Positions 7,293 to 17,055 of a DNA stretch of 64,000 bases are shown here, piece after piece (the stretch's first letter is position 1; each line of letters starts with the position of its first letter). Position numbers and translations under genes: made by a program. The stretch lies in the NCBI RefSeq assembly GCF_014161445.1, contig NZ_JABBXA010000012.1, positions 186,001 through 250,000 of the forward strand, in the 5' to 3' direction. Source of the stretch: Microbispora sp. H13382. Lineage in GTDB: Bacteria; Actinomycetota; Actinomycetes; Streptosporangiales; Streptosporangiaceae. The notes beneath the pieces were generated by a model. That model did not search any database. It was not told the DNA's origin and saw nothing but the letters and a program-made list of their open reading frames with translations.

Positions 7293-10193
7293 GTGCGCAA
7301 AGGGATCAGCTACGCCGACGCCGTCCGCCTGCTCGGCCAGGAGAGCACGGTGGCGAAGGTCCTCACCGGCACCCTCGCCGGGGCCGTGCCGGTGCTGTCC
7401 CTGCTCGACGTCAAGGACGAGGCCGTACGGCTGGCGGGCGAGGCGAGCGGCAGGCTCCGCGACCGGCTGACCGGCCTGAACCGGTACGACCGCACGGCCC
7501 GGCTGGAGGCGGCCCAGACCGTTCTCGTCGTCGCGGCGTTCTTCGAGGCCCTCGGCGAGCTGTCCCTGCCGTTCGATCCCAAGGAACTGCGCATCACCGG
7601 GGACGAGCAGGCGACGCTGGCAGGGTCCGGCGCGGTTGAGGGATCATTCGTCGACAGACTGAAGGCGATCGAGCCGGCGGGCTTCCGGGCCGGCCACTCC
7701 TATGCGGAAATGGTCGACTCGATCGACGCGTACTACCGCACGCTCGGATCGGCGCTGACCGGGTTCATCGTGAAGCTGGCGGTCCGTGACCGGCTGAACG
7801 CGACCGAGTGGGCGCGCGCCAAGGCGGCGATCGAGGAGGAGCTGCCCGAGGCCGCCCGCCGGAAGTACGAGGAACTGCACCGGCGGCTGGCCCTGGACGT
7901 CCCCGAGTTCGCGCTGTGGCAGCAGATGATCGACCGGCAGCGGGTCGCCACCGGCCTGGGCGAGCTGGAGTCGCTGCTCACTCAGGTCGCCGCGCGGACA
8001 AGGACCCCGGAGCACCGGCACACGCTGTCGCGCGCCCACCGGGCCCTGTTGCACCGCCCGATCGCGCAGTCCGGCGAGGCCCCCTCCGGCATGCGCATGC
8101 CCACGCTCGTCGACGCGTACGTGAACCCGGACTTCCGGCTGGCCGAGTACGGCGAGCAGGCCGATCCGAGCGCGGAGTGGTGGTGGGACAAGGCGGAGCC
8201 GAGCGACGACATCGCCGGCTTCCTGGCCCATTACCTCACCTCACCCGAGGCGGCCAGGATGCCGCTGGTCGTGCTCGGCCAGCCCGGCGCGGGCAAGTCG
8301 GTGCTCACCAAGATCCTGGCCGGTCGTCTCCCCGACGGCGACTTCCTTCCGGTGCGGGTGCCGCTGCGGGAGGTGCCGGCCGACGGGACGATCCAGGAGC
8401 AGATCGAGGCCGCGGTCCTGGACGCGACCGGCGAGCACGTCAGCTGGCCGGAGCTGACGAGGTCGGCGGACGGCGCGCTGCCGGTCGTCATGCTCGACGG
8501 GCTGGACGAGCTGCTCCAGGCCACCGGAATCCACCGGTCCGACTATCTGACCAAGGTGGTCGAATTCCAGCTCCGGGAGGCGGAGCTGGGCCGGCCGGCG
8601 GTGGTGCTCGTGACCACCCGGACGGCGGTCGCCGACCGGATGCGCTTCCCGCCCGGGTGCCTGACGATCCGGCTGGAACCCTTCAAGGAGGAGCAGGTCC
8701 GCCGCTGGCTGACGGTGTGGAACGCCGCGAACCAGGACTACTTCACCGCTCAAGGCCTGAGACCCCTGCCGCCGGAGACGGCGCTGGCGCAGGGTCAGCT
8801 GGCGTCGCAGCCGCTGCTGCTGCTGATGCTCGCGCTGTACGACGCCGACGGAAACCCCCTCCAGCGCGGCGAGACCGGGCTCAGCCAGGCCGAGCTGTAC
8901 GAGCGGCTGCTGACCCGCTTCGCCCGCCGGGAGGTGGACAAGCACCAGCCGGGGCTCCCGGATTCCCAGGCCGTCCAGGCTGTGGAGATGGAACTGCGCA
9001 CGCTGGCCGTCGCGGCGTTCGCGATGTTCAACCGGGGCAGGCAGTGGGTCACGACCGACGACCTCAACGGCGACCTGGCCGCGCTGCTCCCGGCGCCCCC
9101 GAGTCAGACAACGAGCTTCCAGACGCCCTTGTCGCAGGCGGACAAGGTGATCGGGAAGTTCTTCTTCGTCCACCAGGCGTCCGCCGTCCGCGATCACGCC
9201 TCGCTGCAGACATACGAGTTCCTGCACGCCACCTTCGGCGAGTACCTGATCGCGCGGATGACCCGCGACGTCCTGCGCCGCATGGTCACCCGCGAGATCG
9301 CCACCGCGGGCGATCCGTTCCTCGGCCGCCCACAGCCGGACGACGGGCTCCTCTACTCGCTGCTGTCGTTCTCGGTGCTGACCGAACGGCAGCCGATCGT
9401 GGAATTCCTCCGCGACCTGCTGCCCGCCCTCGACCGCGAGCCCACCGTCGACCTGCTCGTCCGCCTGCTGCACGCCGCCGAGACCCGCACCGGCGATAGT
9501 TACCCCGGCTACCAGCCCAAACGGTCCACCTTCATCACGCGGTACGCCTACTACACGGCCAACCTGGTGATCCTCGCCTCCCTCTCCGCCGACGGGATCA
9601 CGGGCAGCACGCTGTTCCCCGATGACGAGCATCCCGGCATTCCCTGGTATCGCTTGGCGGCGCTATGGCACTCACGCCTGAGCAACGACGCCTTCAGCGG
9701 TCTGTCCCTGGGATTTGAGATCGACAGGGACAGCCCGGCCGGCCTGTTCGTGCGCTATGTCGGCGACACCGGGGAACGGCGGATCGGATTGCTTCAGCGG
9801 TGGACCAAGGGGCAGCAGTGGTATCCGCCGAACGAGGGGACGCTCGACGTGGCGTACTTCCTTTGCGACCCTTTGGCGGACAGCTTGGCCGAGGCCGCTG
9901 AGCAGCTGATTCTGGCGGACGACCACCGCTTCGTCGCAGAACTCTTCGCCGACTATGGGGACCGCGCCCGGCACCTGGCCGAGGCGTGGCGACTCACCGG
10001 AGGAGTGCGGGACTTGGTTGAGGCGATCCTCACCCAGCTCCACTGGGCATATCGACACGATCCGGACGCAGTCGCGGCGGCCTTCCGGGAGGCGACAGGG
10101 TCGGAGCTGCCCGACGCGGTGCTCGAGACCGACCGTTCGGACGGCGCGGATCCGGGCAGGAACGATGCGATTAGGGACGGGCTGAAGGACTGA
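7293..10193 (+). CDS. NACHT-domain NTPase (STAND, bacterial NLR-like), NNH7-type N-terminus
   Basis: Large 966-residue protein. Residues 1-300 form a helical region beginning MRKGISYADAVRLLG, which resembles the NACHT N-terminal helical domain 7 found in actinobacteria. The NACHT NTPase follows: Walker A GQPGAGKS at 329-336, Walker B LDGLDEL with D402 and D405-E406, then a winged-helix-like segment. The C-terminal 350 residues show no obvious LRR, TPR or WD repeats. Start is GTG at 7293 behind CTGGAG. Related bNACHT proteins defend against phages by sensing infection and activating an effector; a defence role here is inferred from family, as no separate effector gene is adjacent. It lies between a kinase and fumC, interrupting a fumarase pair. 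Confidence 0.88.
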   Translation: MRKGISYADAVRLLGQESTVAKVLTGTLAGAVPVLSLLDVKDEAVRLAGEASGRLRDRLTGLNRYDRTARLEAAQTVLVVAAFFEALGELSLPFDPKELRITGDEQATLAGSGAVEGSFVDRLKAIEPAGFRAGHSYAEMVDSIDAYYRTLGSALTGFIVKLAVRDRLNATEWARAKAAIEEELPEAARRKYEELHRRLALDVPEFALWQQMIDRQRVATGLGELESLLTQVAARTRTPEHRHTLSRAHRALLHRPIAQSGEAPSGMRMPTLVDAYVNPDFRLAEYGEQADPSAEWWWDKAEPSDDIAGFLAHYLTSPEAARMPLVVLGQPGAGKSVLTKILAGRLPDGDFLPVRVPLREVPADGTIQEQIEAAVLDATGEHVSWPELTRSADGALPVVMLDGLDELLQATGIHRSDYLTKVVEFQLREAELGRPAVVLVTTRTAVADRMRFPPGCLTIRLEPFKEEQVRRWLTVWNAANQDYFTAQGLRPLPPETALAQGQLASQPLLLLMLALYDADGNPLQRGETGLSQAELYERLLTRFARREVDKHQPGLPDSQAVQAVEMELRTLAVAAFAMFNRGRQWVTTDDLNGDLAALLPAPPSQTTSFQTPLSQADKVIGKFFFVHQASAVRDHASLQTYEFLHATFGEYLIARMTRDVLRRMVTREIATAGDPFLGRPQPDDGLLYSLLSFSVLTERQPIVEFLRDLLPALDREPTVDLLVRLLHAAETRTGDSYPGYQPKRSTFITRYAYYTANLVILASLSADGITGSTLFPDDEHPGIPWYRLAALWHSRLSNDAFSGLSLGFEIDRDSPAGLFVRYVGDTGERRIGLLQRWTKGQQWYPPNEGTLDVAYFLCDPLADSLAEAAEQLILADDHRFVAELFADYGDRARHLAEAWRLTGGVRDLVEAILTQLHWAYRHDPDAVAAAFREATGSELPDAVLETDRSDGADPGRNDAIRDGLKD

Positions 10194-10196
10194 GAC

Positions 10197-11588
10197 ATGG
10201 ACGAATTCCGCATCGAGCACGACTCCATGGGCGAGGTCCGGGTGCCCGCCCGCGCCAAGTGGCGGGCGCAGACGCAGCGGGCGGTGGAGAACTTCCCCGT
10301 GTCCGGCCGGGGGCTGGAGCCCGCGCACATCGCCGCGCTCGCCCGGATCAAGGCCGCCTGCGCGAAGGTCAACGCCGAGTACGGCGTGCTCGGCGAAGAC
10401 ATGGCACAGGCGATCCAGGAGGCCGCCGGCGAGGTCGCCGAAGGCAGTTGGGACGACCAGTTTCCCGTGGACGTGTTCCAGACCGGCTCGGGCACCTCGT
10501 CCAACATGAACATGAACGAGGTGGTCGCCACGCTCGCCCAGGAGCGGCTCGGGCAGCCCGTCCATCCCAACGACCACGTCAACGCCGCCCAGTCGTCCAA
10601 CGACGTCTTCCCGTCCTCGATCCACGTCGCGGCGACGTACGCCGTGGTGCACGAGCTGACGCCCGCACTGGAGCATCTGGCGACCGCGCTGGAGGAGAAG
10701 TCCATCGAGTTCGCCGACGTGGTGAAGTCGGGCCGCACCCACCTCATGGACGCCACGCCGGTCACGCTCGGCCAGGAGTTCGGCGGCTACTCCACCCAGA
10801 TCGAGCTGGGCATCGAACGGCTCCAGGCCGCGCTGCCGCGCCTGGCCGAGCTGCCCCTGGGCGGCACGGCCGTGGGCACCGGGGTGAACGTGCCCGGCCC
10901 CGGCTGGGCGCAGGCCGTGATCGCCGAGCTGAGCCGGACGACCGGCCTGCCGTTCACCGAGGCGAGGGACCACTTCGAGGCGCAGGGCGCGCGTGACGGG
11001 CTGGTCGAGCTGTCGGGCATGCTCAAGGTGATCGCCGTCTCGCTCAGCAAGATCGCCAACGACCTGCGGTGGATGGGGTCGGGCCCGCGCGCCGGACTGG
11101 GCGAGATCAACCTCCCCGACCTCCAGCCCGGCTCGTCGATCATGCCGGGAAAGGTCAACCCCGTGATCCCGGAGGCCGTCACGATGGTGGCCGCGCAGGT
11201 CGTGGGCAACGACGCCGCCGTCACGATGGGCGGGGCCTCGGGATCGTTCGAGCTCAACGTGATGCTGCCGGTGATGGCCCGCAACGTGCTGGAGTCGATC
11301 CGGCTGCTGGCCGGCGTGTCGCGACTGCTCGCCGACCGGTGCGTCGCCGGGATCACCGCCAACGTGGACCGCCTGCGCGAGTACGCCGAGTCGTCGCCGT
11401 CGATCGTCACCCCACTGAACCGGTACGTGGGATACGAGGAGGCAGCCAAGATCGCCAAGCAGGCGTTGAAGGAGCGCAAGACGATCAGGGAGGTCGTGAT
11501 CGAGCGCGGCCACGTGGCGAACGGCACGCTGACCGAGGAGCAGCTCGACCGGGCACTGGACGTGCTGTCCATGACCCGCCCCACATAG
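10197..11588 (+). CDS. fumC: class II fumarate hydratase FumC
   Basis: Converts fumarate to malate without an iron-sulfur cluster. The 463-residue product has the superfamily signature [11 protein letters not shown], the substrate motif [14 protein letters not shown] and [17 protein letters not shown]. Aspartase and argininosuccinate lyase share the fold but the N-terminal ([12 protein letters not shown]) and SSNMNMNEV segments are fumarase-like. ATG at 10197 is 3 nt after the NACHT stop codon, with AAGGA as ribosome site inside the end of that gene, so the two may be cotranscribed. Length is normal. Confidence 0.95.
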   Translation: MDEFRIEHDSMGEVRVPARAKWRAQTQRAVENFPVSGRGLEPAHIAALARIKAACAKVNAEYGVLGEDMAQAIQEAAGEVAEGSWDDQFPVDVFQTGSGTSSNMNMNEVVATLAQERLGQPVHPNDHVNAAQSSNDVFPSSIHVAATYAVVHELTPALEHLATALEEKSIEFADVVKSGRTHLMDATPVTLGQEFGGYSTQIELGIERLQAALPRLAELPLGGTAVGTGVNVPGPGWAQAVIAELSRTTGLPFTEARDHFEAQGARDGLVELSGMLKVIAVSLSKIANDLRWMGSGPRAGLGEINLPDLQPGSSIMPGKVNPVIPEAVTMVAAQVVGNDAAVTMGGASGSFELNVMLPVMARNVLESIRLLAGVSRLLADRCVAGITANVDRLREYAESSPSIVTPLNRYVGYEEAAKIAKQALKERKTIREVVIERGHVANGTLTEEQLDRALDVLSMTRPT

Positions 11589-11655
11589 GAAGGCAGGCAT
11601 CTATGTCGCCCACCGCCATGTGCTGGCAGCGGCGCGCTTTCTATCGTGAGGCGTC

Positions 11656-12429
11656 ATGAGCCTTGAAGGGCGTACGGCCCTCGTCACCGGCGCGGGGAGC
11701 GGCATCGGCCGGGCGTGTGCCCGGCGCCTGGCCGCCGAGGGCGCGCACGTCGTCGTCGCCGACATGAACGCCGAGGCCGCGGGCAAGGTGGCGGCCGAGA
11801 TCGGCGGTACGCCGGTGGCCGTCGACCTGTCCGACCCGGAGTTCCTGGTCGCCTGGCGAGGCCAGCTCCCGCTCTCGCCGGACACCCGCCTGCACGCCGA
11901 CATCGTGGTGAACAACGCGGGGTTCCAGCACGTCGCCCCGATCGAGGAGTTCCCGCCCGAGATCTTCAGCAAGATCATGCGGGTGATGGTCGAGGCGCCG
12001 TTCCTGCTCGTGCGGGCCGTGCTGCCCGGCATGTACGAGCGCGGCTGGGGCCGGATCGTCAACATCTCCTCGGTGCACGGCCTGCGCGCCTCGCCGTACA
12101 AGTCGGCCTATGTCACGGCCAAGCACGCGCTGGAGGGCCTGTCGAAGGTGATCGCCCTCGAAGGGGCGCCGCACGGCGTGACCTCCAACTGCGTCAACCC
12201 CGCCTACGTGCGCACGCCGCTGGTGGAGAACCAGATCGCCGACCAGGCGCGCACCCACGGGATCAGCGAGGACGAGGTGGTGGAGCAGATCATGCTCGCC
12301 CCGGCGGCGATCAAGCGGCTGATCGAGCCGGACGAGGTGGCCGAGGTGGTGGCCTACCTGTGCGGGCCGCGGGGATCGTTCGTCACCGGCGTCTCGATCC
12401 CCATCGACGGAGGATGGAGCGCGCGCTGA
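11656..12429 (+). CDS. 3-hydroxybutyrate dehydrogenase (SDR family)
   Basis: NAD-dependent oxidation of (R)-3-hydroxybutyrate to acetoacetate. The 257-residue short-chain dehydrogenase has the cofactor motif TGAGSGIG, NNAG, the catalytic Ser of NISSVHG and YxxxK in SAYVTAKH. The VHGLRASPYKSAYV segment and the LAPAAIKRLIEP ending match the 3-hydroxybutyrate dehydrogenase subgroup closely. It is the first gene of a five-gene same-strand run with a regulator, a symporter and two esterase-like hydrolases, which suggests uptake and use of 3-hydroxybutyrate or its oligomers. The downstream regulator overlaps its 3' end by 16 bp. Confidence 0.9.
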   Translation: MSLEGRTALVTGAGSGIGRACARRLAAEGAHVVVADMNAEAAGKVAAEIGGTPVAVDLSDPEFLVAWRGQLPLSPDTRLHADIVVNNAGFQHVAPIEEFPPEIFSKIMRVMVEAPFLLVRAVLPGMYERGWGRIVNISSVHGLRASPYKSAYVTAKHALEGLSKVIALEGAPHGVTSNCVNPAYVRTPLVENQIADQARTHGISEDEVVEQIMLAPAAIKRLIEPDEVAEVVAYLCGPRGSFVTGVSIPIDGGWSAR

Positions 12430-14318
12430 CCCCGAAGGCCCCGAGAAAGACGGACGGCGCCTACGCGTACCTCGACCTGCTCGCCCGGGAGGCGTCGGCG
12501 GTCGAGTTCGAGGGGCCGATCCTGCAGGCCAGGGCGGCCGGGGCCGACTCCGCCACGCTGGAGGAGCTGGAGCGGGCCAAGGTCGCCGCACTGCAGGTGC
12601 GGGCCGCGCTGCGCCGGCGGGCCAAGCGCGAGGCGGAGCTGTCGGCGCTGTTCGACACCGCGAGCGACCTGGCCGGGCTGCGCGACCTCGACGCGGTGCT
12701 GGAGGCCATCGTGCACCGGGCCAGGCAGCTGCTCGCCACCGACATCGCGTACATGACGCTGAACGACCCCGAGCGCGGCGACACCTACATGCGGGTGACC
12801 GACGGGTCGATCTCGGCCAGCTTCCGGCGGCTGCGGCTGCCGATGGGCGCCGGGCTGGGCGGGCTGGTGGCGCAGAGCGGCACGCCGTACAACACGGCGG
12901 ACTACTTCGCCGACCCGAGGTTCCGGCACACGAACACGATCGACGTGGCCGTGCACGAGGAGGGCCTGGTGGCGATCCTCGGGGTGCCGCTGCGGCTCGG
13001 CACGCAGGTCATCGGCGTGCTGTTCGCGGCCAACCGCAGCGCCAGGCCGTTCGTGCAGGAGGAGGTGGCGCTGCTGTGCTCGCTGGCGGCGCACGCCGCG
13101 GTCGCCATCGACACCGCCCGGCTGCTGCAGGAGACCCGGGCGGCGCTGGCCGAGCTGAGCGAGGCGAACACGCTGATCAGGGCGCACAGCGAGTCGATCG
13201 AGCGGGCCGCGGACGCGCACGACCGGATGACCGGACTCGTGCTGCGCGGCGGCGGGGTCGAGGACGTCGCCGCGGTCGTCACCGAGGTGCTGGGCGGCCG
13301 GCTGACCGTGCTGGACGAGGAGGGCCGCCCTCTCGTGGGCGAGTCCGGCGATCTCGACACAGGCGTGTTCGACGCCGCCCAGTCGTCGCGGGCCCTCGGC
13401 CGCACGGTCAAGCGGGGCGGCGCGTACGTCGCCTCGGTGGACGTCGGCGCGGCGCCGCTGTGCACGCTGGTCCTGCGGACCGACCACCCGGTGTCCGACA
13501 CCGACCAGCGGATCCTGGAGCGCGCCGCGATCGTCACCGCGCTGCTGCTGCTGTTCCGCCGCAGCGTGGCCGAGGCGGAGGGGCGGGTGCGCGGCGAACT
13601 ACTCGACGACCTGGTCTCCCGCCCGGAGCTGCGCGGGCTGGACGACCGGGCACGACGGCTCGGCGTCGACCTCGGCGCGCCGCACGTGCTGGTCGTGGCG
13701 CGGCACGACGGGCAGCGGGAGCGCGCCGCCTTCTGGGCGTCGTCGCAGGCGACGCTGGCGCACGGCCTGGCCACCGCCCGGGGCGACGAGGTCGTGCTGC
13801 TGCTGCCCGGCGACCGGCCGGGCGCGCTGGCCCGGCGCGTCGCCGCCGAGCTGAGCGCCTCTCTCGGCCGCCCGGCCACTGCGGGGGCCGCGCCGGCCTC
13901 CGGGCCGGTGACGGCGGTCGCCGCCGCCTACGCCGAGGCCCGGCGCTGCGCCGGGGCGCTGGTCGCGCTGGGCCGTACGGGTGACGGCGCGAGCGCGGAC
14001 GAGCTGGGCTTCGTCGGCCTGCTGGTGGGCGAGCGGCGCGAGGTGTCCGGCTTCCTGTCCGGCGCGCTCGGGCCGGTTCTCGACTACGACGCGCGCCGGG
14101 GAACCGCCCTGGTCAAGACGCTGAACGCCTATTTCGGCACGGGCGGCTCGCTGTCGCGTACGGCCGAGGCCCTGCACATCCACGTCAACACGGTGACCCA
14201 GCGCCTCGACCGGGTGGGACAGCTGCTCGGCGCGGACTGGCAGGAGCCCGAGCGCGCGCTGGAGATCCAGCTCGCCCTGCGACTGCACCGGCTGCGCACC
14301 CACATGCCGGATGCCTGA
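12414..14318 (+). CDS. GAF-PucR family transcriptional regulator
   Basis: Regulator of about 634 residues. An N-terminal coiled segment (about 45-75) leads to a GAF domain (about 80-240, LLATDIAYMTLND, GVPLRLGTQVIGVLFAANR), a middle region like the GGDEF-related part of PucR/CdaR proteins, and a C-terminal helix-turn-helix (about 575-625, LSRTAEALHIHVNTVTQRLDRV). The frame is open far upstream, but coding sense begins where the dehydrogenase ends. The ATG at 12414 touches GGAGG directly, an unusual zero spacing, so the true start may be a little downstream; translational coupling to the dehydrogenase is likely. By position it should control the hydroxybutyrate operon, perhaps with a GAF-bound metabolite as signal (inference). 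Confidence 0.85.
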   Translation: MERALTPKAPRKTDGAYAYLDLLAREASAVEFEGPILQARAAGADSATLEELERAKVAALQVRAALRRRAKREAELSALFDTASDLAGLRDLDAVLEAIVHRARQLLATDIAYMTLNDPERGDTYMRVTDGSISASFRRLRLPMGAGLGGLVAQSGTPYNTADYFADPRFRHTNTIDVAVHEEGLVAILGVPLRLGTQVIGVLFAANRSARPFVQEEVALLCSLAAHAAVAIDTARLLQETRAALAELSEANTLIRAHSESIERAADAHDRMTGLVLRGGGVEDVAAVVTEVLGGRLTVLDEEGRPLVGESGDLDTGVFDAAQSSRALGRTVKRGGAYVASVDVGAAPLCTLVLRTDHPVSDTDQRILERAAIVTALLLLFRRSVAEAEGRVRGELLDDLVSRPELRGLDDRARRLGVDLGAPHVLVVARHDGQRERAAFWASSQATLAHGLATARGDEVVLLLPGDRPGALARRVAAELSASLGRPATAGAAPASGPVTAVAAAYAEARRCAGALVALGRTGDGASADELGFVGLLVGERREVSGFLSGALGPVLDYDARRGTALVKTLNAYFGTGGSLSRTAEALHIHVNTVTQRLDRVGQLLGADWQEPERALEIQLALRLHRLRTHMPDA

Positions 14319-14395
14319 GGTGTGTGGCGGCGCCCCATAGGAGTGACCTCCGTCACTGCGTACGGTGGCCGGAACCCCCCATCGGAGGAGTTCCC

Positions 14396-15733
14396 ATGGC
14401 AAACACCCCACCCACCCGGATCGGAAAGGTCGTCGGGGCCAGCCTGATCGGCACCACGATCGAGTGGTACGACTTCTTCCTCTACGGCTCCGCCGCGGCC
14501 CTGGTCTTCAACAAGCTGTTCTTCCCCACCCACGACGAGCTGACCGGCACGCTCCTCGCGTTCCTCACCTACGCCGTCGGCTTCGTCGCCCGGCCCCTCG
14601 GCGGGCTGGTCTTCGGTCACTACGGCGACCGGCTCGGCCGCAAGCGGCTGCTCGTCATCAGCCTGCTGATGATGGGCGGCGCGACGTTCCTGATCGGCCT
14701 GCTGCCGACGTACGCCACCCTGGGCGTGGCCGCGCCACTGCTGCTGACCCTCCTCCGCCTGGTGCAGGGCTTCGCCCTGGGCGGCGAGTGGGGCGGCGCG
14801 GTGCTGCTGGTCTCCGAGCACGGCCACCCCCGCAACCGGGGCTTCTGGGCGTCCTGGCCGCAGGCAGGCGCTCCCGGCGGCAACCTGATCGCCACCGGCG
14901 TGCTGGCGCTGCTGGCCGCGGTGCAGCCGGACGAGGCGTTCCTCGCCTGGGGCTGGCGGATCGCGTTCCTGCTGTCCGGCGTGCTCGTGCTGATCGGCCT
15001 GTGGATCAGGCTCACGGTCGCCGAGTCGCCGGTGTTCCAGGAGGCGCTGGCCCGGCAGGAGCCCGCGCCGAAGGCCCCCATCCTCGGCGTGCTGCGCCAC
15101 CACTGGCGCGACGTGCTGGTGGCGATGGGTGCCCGGATGGCCGAAAACGTCTCCTACTACGTGATCACGGCCTTCGTGCTGGTCTACGGCACCACCACGG
15201 CGGGCCTGCCCAAGGGCACCGTGCTCAACGCCGTGCTGATCGGTTCGGCGATCCACTTCGTCACGATCCCACTGTGGGGCGCGCTGTCGGACCGGCTCGG
15301 CCGGCGGCCCGTCTACCTGATCGGCGCGGCCGGAGTGGGTCTGTGGGCGTTCGCGTTCTTCCCGCTGATCGACAGCAAGAACTTCGCCCTGGTCACCGTG
15401 GCGGTGACCGTCGGCCTCGTGCTGCACGGCGCGATGTACGGCCCGCAGGCGGCGTTCTTCTCCGAGCTGTTCGCCACCCGGATGCGCTACTCCGGCGTGT
15501 CCATCGGCTACCAGCTCGCGTCGATCGTGGCCGGCGGCGTCGCCCCGCTGATCGCGGTCGCCCTGCTCGACGCGTACGGATCGAGCGTGCCGATCTCCGT
15601 TTACGTGCTGGCGGCGGCCGTCCTCACGATGATCGCGGTGATCGCCTCCAGGGAGACCCGCGACCGCGACCTGTCCGCCATCGAACCCACCTCCGGCGCC
15701 GCCCAGGCCGCCGCGATCGCGAAGGAGGCCTGA
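14396..15733 (+). CDS. MFS transporter, metabolite:H+ symporter (MHS) family
   Basis: Inner-membrane proton symporter of 445 residues with 12 predicted helices. The start GTTIEWYDFFLYG and the loop GHYGDRLGRKRLL are diagnostic of the MHS branch (ShiA/ProP/KgtP relatives), which imports carboxylates and osmolytes; FALGGEWGGAVLL and ESPVF are also typical. ATG at 14396 has GGAGG seven bases upstream. It ends in TGATG, sharing 1 bp with the next start codon. Position between a 3-hydroxybutyrate dehydrogenase and secreted hydrolases suggests 3-hydroxybutyrate or a similar hydroxyacid as substrate (inference). Confidence 0.9.
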   Translation: MANTPPTRIGKVVGASLIGTTIEWYDFFLYGSAAALVFNKLFFPTHDELTGTLLAFLTYAVGFVARPLGGLVFGHYGDRLGRKRLLVISLLMMGGATFLIGLLPTYATLGVAAPLLLTLLRLVQGFALGGEWGGAVLLVSEHGHPRNRGFWASWPQAGAPGGNLIATGVLALLAAVQPDEAFLAWGWRIAFLLSGVLVLIGLWIRLTVAESPVFQEALARQEPAPKAPILGVLRHHWRDVLVAMGARMAENVSYYVITAFVLVYGTTTAGLPKGTVLNAVLIGSAIHFVTIPLWGALSDRLGRRPVYLIGAAGVGLWAFAFFPLIDSKNFALVTVAVTVGLVLHGAMYGPQAAFFSELFATRMRYSGVSIGYQLASIVAGGVAPLIAVALLDAYGSSVPISVYVLAAAVLTMIAVIASRETRDRDLSAIEPTSGAAQAAAIAKEA

Positions 15734-17055
15734 TGAGGGCTCTGGCCGTCCTGGCGCTGGCGCTCCCCTTAGCCGTCGCCGTCCCGTCCGAGGCCGCCGC
15801 CTGCCCGAACGTGACCGTGCCGGGCGCGGCCAAGCAGGTCACCGCGTGCCTCGACGACCTGACCACCAAGGGCACGCTGGCCTCCGGGCACACCGACCAG
15901 TCGGACTGGTCGGGACTCAACTCGGCGGGCGCCGTCAACCCCACCGGCGTCCCCGGCATGCAGATCGACGGCTACTTCCCCGACACCTCCACCGGGAACA
16001 CCAACCACGGCTGGAACCACGACGCCCAGTTCGTGATCCGGCTGCCGCAGCAGTGGAACGGCGGCCTGGTCGTCGCCGGGTCGCCCGGCAACCGGGAAAC
16101 CTACGCCAACGACTTCACGATCTCCGACTGGGCGCTGGCCAAGGGCTACGCGTACGCCGCGACCGACAAGGGCAACACCGGCGTCAACTTCTACCGTGAC
16201 GGCGTACGGCCCGGCGACGCGGTGGCCGAGTGGAACCACCGGGTCAGCGAGCTGGCGGTCGCCGCCAAGGCCGTCGTACGGCAGCGGTACGGCAGGCCGG
16301 CCCGCACGACGATCGCGGCCGGCCAGTCGAACGGCGGCTACCTGGTCCGCTGGCAGATCGAGAACCGTCCCGACCTGTTCGACGGCGGCGTCGACTGGGA
16401 GGGCACGCTCTTCACCGCCGACGGGCCCAACCTGCTGACGTTCCTGCCGCCCGCGCTGCGCGCGTACGCGAAGGGCGACGCGGCCGGGGTCGCGGCGGCG
16501 GGCTTCGCCCCCGAGTCCGACTTCCTGTGGCCGTTCCACTACCAGTACTACTGGGACTTCACCCAGCGCGTCTTCCGTGAGGAGTTCGACCCGACCTACG
16601 ACGGCGACGCCGAGGCGGGCACGCCGTTCTGCGCCTCCGGCACGCCCGGCTGCGACACGGACTACGACTACGCCTCCAGGCCCGCGGCCGTGAAGCAGGC
16701 GATGGCGCGGGTGAGCGTCACGGGGAAGATCAAGCGCCCGCTGATCGTCGTCCACGGCACTCTGGACGCGCTGCTGCCGATCCGGGAGGATTCGGACGTC
16801 TACGCCAAGATGATCGCCGACCGGCACCGCGACCGGCTGCTGCGCTACTACCGCGTCGAGGACGGCACTCACGTCGACAGCCTCTATCCGGCCTTCCCCG
16901 ACCGCCTGCGGCCCCTGCTGCCCTGCTTCCGCAGCGCGTTCACCGCGCTGGAGGCGTGGATCGGCACGGGCACGCCGCCGCCCCCGAGCGCCACCCTGCC
17001 CCGGCCGGCCACGGGCGACCTCGAGAACACCTGCACACTGGGAGCGACACCATGA
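15733..17055 (+). CDS. secreted alpha/beta hydrolase (tannase/3HB-oligomer-hydrolase-like esterase)
   Basis: Exported esterase of 440 residues with a signal peptide (about 1-23, cut near SEAAA). The nucleophile Ser is in GQSNGGY, the likely acid Asp in HGTLDALLP and the His in GTHVDSLYP. The block FTISDWALAKGYAYAATDKGNTG is shared with a family usually annotated as tannase/feruloyl esterase or 3-hydroxybutyrate oligomer hydrolase. Six cysteines, including CASGTPGC, suggest disulfides. ATG at 15733 overlaps the symporter stop (ATGA-style coupling) and GGAGG is upstream. With hydroxybutyrate dehydrogenase in the operon, cleavage of extracellular hydroxybutyrate oligomers is the best guess; phenolic esters are the alternative. 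Confidence 0.8.
   Translation: MRALAVLALALPLAVAVPSEAAACPNVTVPGAAKQVTACLDDLTTKGTLASGHTDQSDWSGLNSAGAVNPTGVPGMQIDGYFPDTSTGNTNHGWNHDAQFVIRLPQQWNGGLVVAGSPGNRETYANDFTISDWALAKGYAYAATDKGNTGVNFYRDGVRPGDAVAEWNHRVSELAVAAKAVVRQRYGRPARTTIAAGQSNGGYLVRWQIENRPDLFDGGVDWEGTLFTADGPNLLTFLPPALRAYAKGDAAGVAAAGFAPESDFLWPFHYQYYWDFTQRVFREEFDPTYDGDAEAGTPFCASGTPGCDTDYDYASRPAAVKQAMARVSVTGKIKRPLIVVHGTLDALLPIREDSDVYAKMIADRHRDRLLRYYRVEDGTHVDSLYPAFPDRLRPLLPCFRSAFTALEAWIGTGTPPPPSATLPRPATGDLENTCTLGATP

Noticed and set aside
8241-9632. A 463-codon minus-strand frame over the NACHT gene
   Set aside because: Antisense to the Walker A and B motifs, with no recognisable domain or ribosome site.
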